Shown: positions 59,242 to 64,000 of the stretch, one piece after another
Layout of the letters: the number at the start of each line of letters is the position of its first letter
Position numbering within the stretch: the stretch's first letter is position 1
Source of the DNA: VRUE01 sp963737575
GTDB lineage: Bacteria; Actinomycetota; Thermoleophilia; Solirubrobacterales; 70-9
NCBI GenBank assembly: GCA_963737575.1
Contig: CAVTTJ010000004.1
Coordinates: 255,437-319,436 of the forward strand
Length of the DNA stretch: 64,000 bases
Reading direction: 5' to 3'
The notes under the pieces: model-generated
What the model saw: only the letters and a program-made list of their open reading frames with translations
Told to the model about the DNA's origin: nothing
Databases searched by the model: none
Position numbers and translations under genes: made by a program

Positions 59242-60047
59242 ACCGTCGCCGAGGCGAGCATCGCCTCGAAGTCGATCCCCCGCAGCCGCTCGAGGCCGCC
59301 GTGGTCGGTCAGGTCGAAATGGATCGGGGTGACCGAGACCCTGCCGCGCGCGACCGCCGAGAGGTCGGTCCCCTCCTCGTCCCTGAACGAGGGCTCGAAG
59401 CCGTAGATCTCGTAGCGGAGCTTGCCGCTGTCGGCGTCCTCCCCGACCAGCCTCAGCTCGTCGTTGTAGAGGCGTTTCCCGAGCCGCGTCACCTCGATCC
59501 CGGTCGGCTCGCCGGAGGGAAGGTTGACGTTGACCAGGATCTCGGGCGGCAGCGGGCCCTCCTCGGCGAGGCGCTTCACGAGCTGCGCCGTGAACGGCCC
59601 GGCCAACCCGAAGTCGAAGCGCCCGCTGACGTAGCCCATCCCGCCGCCGGAGGACTGCTGGGAGACGGCCAGTGCCGGGATCCCGAGGACGATTCCCTCG
59701 AAGGCCGCCGCGACCGTCCCCGAGTAGGTGATGTCGTCGCCGAGGTTGGAGCCGTGGTTGATCCCCGAGACGATCAGGTCGGGACGGCCGCCGAGCAGGC
59801 CGAGCTCGGCGAAGCGGACGCAGTCGACCGGGGTGCCGTCGGTCGCGAAGCCGCGGTCGCCGTCGCCGAACTCGACCTCCTCGACGGTCAGCGGCGACCG
59901 GGTCGTGATGCTCCGCGCGGTCGCGCTGCGGTTGGAGTCGGGAGCGATCACGTCGACCTCGACGCCGTCGAGCTCGCGCAGCGCCCGCCGCGCTGCCTGC
60001 AGGCCCGGGGCGGAGATTCCGTCGTCATTGGTCAGAAGGACCCTCAC
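59238..60047 (-). CDS. surE: 5'-nucleotidase SurE
   Basis: 269 residues. LLTNDDGISAPGL gives the metal-binding NDD near residue 7, APDSNRSATARSIT the phosphate loop and VSGINHGSNLGDDITYSGTVAAA the second metal motif. Survival protein E dephosphorylates nucleoside monophosphates and short polyphosphate. GTG 60047 lies 7 nt after TAAAAT, the best -10 hexamer among the leaderless genes here. Confidence 0.95.
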   Translation of the reverse strand: MRVLLTNDDGISAPGLQAARRALRELDGVEVDVIAPDSNRSATARSITTRSPLTVEEVEFGDGDRGFATDGTPVDCVRFAELGLLGGRPDLIVSGINHGSNLGDDITYSGTVAAAFEGIVLGIPALAVSQQSSGGGMGYVSGRFDFGLAGPFTAQLVKRLAEEGPLPPEILVNVNLPSGEPTGIEVTRLGKRLYNDELRLVGEDADSGKLRYEIYGFEPSFRDEEGTDLSAVARGRVSVTPIHFDLTDHGGLERLRGIDFEAMLASATV

Positions 60048-60054
60048 CGGGCCG

Positions 60055-60060
60055 ATTTTA
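60055..60060 (-). promoter_or_regulatory. -10 box of leaderless surE-ligA operon
   Basis: TAAAAT on the minus strand, 7 nt before GTG 60047; 5 of 6 bases match TATAAT. Confidence 0.55.
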
Positions 60061-60083
60061 GGTTGCGCTGCATACTGCTCGCG

Positions 60084-60821
<738 letters not shown>

Positions 60822-60864
60822 GCAACCGCACCAACCTTGAAGGTCTGGCCGGACCTCGCTTGCA

Positions 60865-60955
60865 GGAGGGGGAATTCCCTCTTGAACTGGCGGATACTCA
60901 AAACGCCGGCCTGATTAGGCCGGCGTTTGTCAGGGCGAGAGGGGATTCCCCCTCC
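60865..60955. terminator. Nested inverted repeats between truA and rplQ (element B, bidirectional terminator)
   Basis: Inner stem: AAACGCCGGCCT-GATT-AGGCCGGCGTTT at 60901-60928, perfect 12-bp arms with flanking A and T, a good Rho-independent terminator in both directions. Outer stem: 60865-60882 with 60938-60955, about 18 pairs, beginning GGAGGGGGAAT/ATTCCCCCTCC, similar to the repeat at 54610-54686. Confidence 0.75.
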
Positions 60956-60957
60956 TC

Positions 60958-61311
60958 CTAGACCAATTCCAGAAAGACCATCTCGGTCGAATCCGACTTG
61001 CGGGGACCGAGCTTCACAATGCGCGTATAGCCGCCGGGCCGATCGACGTACCGGGGCGCCACCTCGTCGAACAGCTTGTGGACGATGAACTTGTCGTTGT
61101 GGAGGGTGGCGAGGGCCTGGCGGCGGGCGTGGAGGTCGCCGCGTTTGGCGAGCGTGATCAGCTGCTCGACCTCGGGCTTGACCGCCTTTGCCTTGGCCTG
61201 GCTGGTCTTGATCCGCTCATGGTCGATCAGCTGCTTGCAGAGGTTCGAGAACAGAGCCTCGCGGTGCGAGGAGCTACGGCTCAGCTTGTTGCGTTTCTTG
61301 CGGTGCCGCAT
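60958..61311 (-). CDS. rplQ: 50S ribosomal protein L17
   Basis: 117 residues, typical: MRHRKKRNKLSRSSSHREAL, LCKQLIDHERIKTSQAKAK and the C-terminal GGYTRIVKLGPRKSDSTEM. Last gene of the alpha operon, 23 bp after rpoA. Confidence 0.97.
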   Translation of the reverse strand: MRHRKKRNKLSRSSSHREALFSNLCKQLIDHERIKTSQAKAKAVKPEVEQLITLAKRGDLHARRQALATLHNDKFIVHKLFDEVAPRYVDRPGGYTRIVKLGPRKSDSTEMVFLELV

Positions 61312-61334
61312 CTTTCCTCTCGCCCGCTCCCGGC

Positions 61335-62315
61335 TCAGTCCTGGTGGAGGTCGAGGCCGCGTGAGTGGAGCGTCTCGATCACTTCCTCGATCGATTTCGA
61401 GCCGAAGTTCGGGATCGCGTTGAGCTCTGTGCGGGTCTTCCGCACCAGGTCGCCGACCGTCTGGACCCCGGCCCGCTTGAGGCAGTTGTAGGAGCGGACG
61501 CCGAGCTCGAGCTCCTCGATCAGGATCTCGTCGAGCCCGTTGCTGGAGGCGGCGCCGTCGCCGCCGGTCGCTGTGAGGCCGTCACCGGCGGGGATCGCGA
61601 CCGGTTCGCGCGCCGTCAGCTCCTCGACCCGCTCGGCATCGGTGAAGATCGCCAGGGTCTTGATCAGGATCTCGGAGGCCTCGCGCAGCGCCGCCGCCGG
61701 CTCGATCGAGCCGTCGGTTTCGAGGTCAAGGGTCAGTTTGTCGAAGTCGGTTCTCTGCCCGACCCTGGCCGAGGCGACCAGGTATGAGGCACGGCGGATC
61801 GGCGAGAAGATCGAGTCGATCGGGATCACGCCGATCGGCTGATCGTCGGACTTGTTGTCTTCGGCGGCGGAGTAGCCGCGGCCTCTGCCGATCGTCAGAT
61901 AGACCTCGAGTTTGGTTTTTTTCTCAAGCGTCGCGATCGGCGCATCGGGGTTGAGGATCTCGACCCCCGAGGGGAGGTCGATGTCCTTCGCCCTGACCTC
62001 GCCGGGGCCGGTGGCGACGAGCGGCGCCTCGACTTCGTCGGCGTCGGTGTGCATGCGGACGACGAGATCCTTCAGGTTGAGGACGATGTCGGTGACGTCC
62101 TCCTTGACGCCGGGCACGCTCGAGAACTCGTGAGCCACCCCCTCGATGCGGACGCTGGTCACCGCGGCGCCGCCCAGTGAGGACAGCAGCACGCGGCGCA
62201 GGCCGTTGCCGAAGGTGTAGCCGAAGCCCTTGTCGAGCGGCTCGATGGTGAACGTGCCGCGACGGTCGTCGACCTTCTCTGAGGTGATACGAGGGACCTG
62301 GAAGTCAGTGGTCAT
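61335..62315 (-). CDS. rpoA: DNA-directed RNA polymerase subunit alpha
   Basis: 326 residues. N-terminal dimerisation/assembly domain with FTIEPLDKGFGYTFGNGLRRVLLSSL; C-terminal domain (about 255-320) with LGVRSYNCLKRAGVQTVGDL and IPNFGSKSIEEV that contacts UP elements and activators. The linker is rich in Gly/Ala/Ser (ATGGDGAASSNG). Standard alpha-operon place between rpsD and rplQ. Confidence 0.97.
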   Translation of the reverse strand: MTTDFQVPRITSEKVDDRRGTFTIEPLDKGFGYTFGNGLRRVLLSSLGGAAVTSVRIEGVAHEFSSVPGVKEDVTDIVLNLKDLVVRMHTDADEVEAPLVATGPGEVRAKDIDLPSGVEILNPDAPIATLEKKTKLEVYLTIGRGRGYSAAEDNKSDDQPIGVIPIDSIFSPIRRASYLVASARVGQRTDFDKLTLDLETDGSIEPAAALREASEILIKTLAIFTDAERVEELTAREPVAIPAGDGLTATGGDGAASSNGLDEILIEELELGVRSYNCLKRAGVQTVGDLVRKTRTELNAIPNFGSKSIEEVIETLHSRGLDLHQD

Positions 62316-62354
62316 GAGTTCCTTGCGTCTGGGGGTGTTTCGGAATCGTCCGGA

Positions 62355-62975
62355 CTACTTGGAGTACAGCTCGACGATGAGCTGCTCCTGTACCGGCGCC
62401 GAGATCTCCGCGCGCTCTGGGTAGCGCAGGACCTTGGCGGTAAGCGAATCGTGGTCGGCCTGGAGCCAGGCCGGCACGGTTGAGACAAGCTCTGTGGCCT
62501 TGCGGATCGTGTCCGTGGCCGCCGAGTCGGCCTTGATCGAGATCACGTCCTCGGGGCGCACCTGATAGGAGGGGACGTCGACCCGGCGCCCGTTGACCAT
62601 CCAGTGGCCGTGGCGGATCAGCTGGCGGGACTGGCGTCGCGAGGCGGCGAAACCGAGCCGGACCAGGACGTTGTCGAGCCGCGACTCGAGCAGGCGCAGG
62701 AGGTTCTCGCCGGTCACGCCCTCCTGGCGCGCGGCCTTTTCGTAGTAGGCGCGAAACTGTTTCTCGAGAACCTGGTAGTAGCGGCGCGTCTTCTGCTTCT
62801 CGCGCAGCTGCACGCGGTACTCCGACTGCCGCATCCGGCCGCGCCCATGCTCGCCGGGCGGATAGGAGCGGCGCTCGACGCCGCACTTGTCGGTGAAGCA
62901 GCGCTCGCCCTTGAGGAAGAGCTTCTGGCCCTCGCGCCGGCACTGCTTGCACTGGGGAGAGGTGTCGCGAGCCAT
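62355..62975 (-). CDS. rpsD: 30S ribosomal protein S4 (zinc-binding form)
   Basis: 206 residues. The N-terminus carries CKQCRREG and CFTDKC, the four cysteines of the Zn-containing S4 version, then HGRGRMRQSEYRVQLREKQKTR and the S4 RNA-binding fold (LESRLDNVLVRLGFA, RQLIRHGHWMVNGRRVD). ATG shares one base with the rpsK stop (TGATG). Confidence 0.97.
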   Translation of the reverse strand: MARDTSPQCKQCRREGQKLFLKGERCFTDKCGVERRSYPPGEHGRGRMRQSEYRVQLREKQKTRRYYQVLEKQFRAYYEKAARQEGVTGENLLRLLESRLDNVLVRLGFAASRRQSRQLIRHGHWMVNGRRVDVPSYQVRPEDVISIKADSAATDTIRKATELVSTVPAWLQADHDSLTAKVLRYPERAEISAPVQEQLIVELYSK

Positions 62976-63376
62976 CAGACCCTCCGCCGCTTCTTGGGGC
63001 GGCAGCCGTTGTGTGCCTGCGGGGAGACGTCCTTGACGGTCGTCACTTCGAGGCCTGCGGCCTGCAGCGATCGGATCGCCGTCTCGCGGCCGGAGCCGGC
63101 GCCCTTGGCGAACACCTCGACCTTTTCGAGGCCGTGTTCCATCCCTTTCTTGGCCGCGGCATCGGCCGTGACCTGGGCGGCGAACGGCGTCGACTTGCGC
63201 GAGCCTTTGAAGCCCGCCGAGCCGGCCGACTCCCAGGCGATCACATTGCCCTGGGTGTCGGTCAGGGTCACGATCGTGTTGTTGAAAGAGGTCTTGATGT
63301 GCGCCTGGCCGTAGGCGATGTTCTTTTTGACGCGGCGACGGGTGCGTCCTTTGGCCGGTTTTTTCGCGGTTGCCAT
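62975..63376 (-). CDS. rpsK: 30S ribosomal protein S11
   Basis: 133 residues: basic N-tail, AHIKTSFNNTIVTLTDTQGN, AWESAGSAGFKGSRKSTPFAAQ and the C-terminal DVSPQAHNGCRPKKRRRV. Highly conserved; coupled to rpsD by a 1-base overlap. Confidence 0.97.
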   Translation of the reverse strand: MATAKKPAKGRTRRRVKKNIAYGQAHIKTSFNNTIVTLTDTQGNVIAWESAGSAGFKGSRKSTPFAAQVTADAAAKKGMEHGLEKVEVFAKGAGSGRETAIRSLQAAGLEVTTVKDVSPQAHNGCRPKKRRRV

Positions 63377-63385
63377 CTCGGTTCC

Positions 63386-63769
63386 CTATTTCGCCGTCGG
63401 CGCCTTGCGCTTGCCGGCGACGCTCATCCGCCGCGGTCCCTTGCGGCCGCGCGCGTTCGTCTTGGTCCGCTGGCCGCGGACCGGCAGGCCTCGGCGGTGG
63501 CGGAGGCCGCGATAGGAGCCGATCTCCATCAGCCGTTTGACGTCCTGGGATTGCTCACGACGGAGGTCGCCCTCGACCTCGTGGTTGTCGACCGCCTCGC
63601 GGAGGCGCACGACCTCGTCCTCGGTCAGGTCCTTGACCAGGGTGTTCGGGTCGATCTTCGTCTCCTCGAGGATTTCCTGGGCCGTCGAGCGGCCGATCCC
63701 GAAGATGTAGGTGAGGCCGATCTCAGCCCGCTTGTTGACCGGGATGTTGATCCCCGCGATACGAGCCAC
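63386..63769 (-). CDS. rpsM: 30S ribosomal protein S13
   Basis: 127 residues: MARIAGINIPVNKRAEIGLTYIFGIG, IDPNTLVKDLTEDEV and GSYRGLRHRRGLPVRGQRTKTNARGRKG. Normal place between rpmJ and rpsK. Confidence 0.97.
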   Translation of the reverse strand: MARIAGINIPVNKRAEIGLTYIFGIGRSTAQEILEETKIDPNTLVKDLTEDEVVRLREAVDNHEVEGDLRREQSQDVKRLMEIGSYRGLRHRRGLPVRGQRTKTNARGRKGPRRMSVAGKRKAPTAK

Positions 63770-63772
63770 GCG

Positions 63773-63886
63773 CTAACCCTGCCGCTGCTTGTGACGCGGG
63801 TTCTGACAGATCACGAGCACCGCGCCGTTGCGGCGGATGACCTTGCACTTTTCGCACATCGGCTTTACGGAAGCTCTGACCTTCAT
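63773..63886 (-). CDS. rpmJ: 50S ribosomal protein L36 (zinc-binding form)
   Basis: 37 residues: MKVRASVKPMCEKCKVIRR followed by ICQNPRHKQRQG. Cys11, Cys14, Cys27 and His32 make the zinc site. Three bases separate it from rpsM. infA, usually just upstream, is not present in the 114 bases before the window edge. Confidence 0.95.
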   Translation of the reverse strand: MKVRASVKPMCEKCKVIRRNGAVLVICQNPRHKQRQG

Positions 63887-63911
63887 CGCTCCGGTCTCGT
63901 CTCGAATACAG

Positions 63912-63979
63912 GACTCCCGCCTGCCCCAGGAGTCGGGCAAGCAGGCACGACCGGCCCACTGGGCCGAATCAGAAAGATA
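63912..63979 (-). promoter_or_regulatory. Promoter and structured leader of the rpmJ-rplQ operon
   Basis: TATCTT on the minus strand at 63979-63974 is a -10 candidate; the -35 falls outside the window. Downstream the leader can form CGGCCCA-N-TGGGCCG (63952-63966) and GACTCC/GGAGTC (63912-63917 with 63929-63934), the latter competing with GCCTGC/GCAGGC. Possibly an autoregulatory ribosomal-protein leader. Confidence 0.35.
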
Positions 63980-64000
63980 GCAGGGGACGCTACGCGGCGA

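Noticed and set aside
55048..59406. A plus-strand open frame of 1452 codons across the patatin, dacB and ligA genes
   Set aside because: It is Arg/Asp/Leu-rich shadow sequence from GC-biased codons of real genes on the other strand; it has no family motif except where it coincides with the dacB signal peptide.

Overview
This is a gene-dense, strongly GC-rich chromosomal segment with no mobile elements, phage genes or CRISPR arrays. The protein families point to an actinobacterium: many acyl-CoA dehydrogenases and CoA enzymes, an F420/deazaflavin-type nitroreductase-like protein, a Zn-ribbon S4, SigB partner switching and frequent leaderless genes. The class Thermoleophilia (Solirubrobacterales-like) is my best guess, but it is inference only. 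No stretch above 300 bases lacks a gene.

Region 1 (1-31 kb) is mostly CoA and lipid metabolism. A minus-strand operon holds an acyl-CoA carboxylase carboxyltransferase, an unknown small protein, a BKACE-type beta-keto acid cleavage enzyme, a CaiB/racemase-type CoA transferase and a MerR regulator. Around it are two crotonase genes, two long-chain-type acyl-CoA dehydrogenases, a geranylgeranyl-reductase-like flavoprotein, two SDRs and a one-domain biotin carrier. A tetR-glpK-acyltransferase operon stands divergent from an amidase, with a perfect 16-bp palindrome between them. A flavoprotein with receiver, glutaredoxin-like and TrxR-like parts, an emfourin-like protease inhibitor and a secreted IPT/PASTA protein are also present.

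Region 2 (28.7-35.4 kb) is a biotin locus: bioB-bioF-bioD, then a divergently oriented marR-MFS efflux pair with a three-half-site operator, then bioA. It would supply cofactor to the biotin-dependent carboxylase of region 1.

Region 3 (36-47 kb) is stress and envelope related: Nudix, DUF3137/LemA divergent pair, rubredoxin, GMC oxidase, superoxide dismutase, then a SigB-type sigma factor, its ATP-binding anti-sigma factor, a STAS antagonist and a GAF-SpoIIE phosphatase, YihY and a ferritin-like protein. The sigma, anti-sigma and ferritin-like genes share a GTTT/GGGTA promoter of identical geometry, which suggests an autoregulated general stress regulon.

Region 4 (47-57 kb) has tRNA-Pro(CGG), redox enzymes, DsbA-like protein, a small helical protein, a fatty acyl-CoA ligase, patatin and a PBP4-type carboxypeptidase. 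Region 5 (57-64 kb) is housekeeping: ligA, surE, truA and the minus-strand rpmJ-rpsM-rpsK-rpsD-rpoA-rplQ operon.

Three genome-wide habits recur. Many genes have a TAnnnT box 6-9 nt before the start codon (leaderless mRNA). Most convergent genes overlap at their 3' ends. Seven genes are broken by six apparent single-base indels, mostly in C/G runs, which looks more like sequence error than true decay; for these I give the gene range that would apply after correction.
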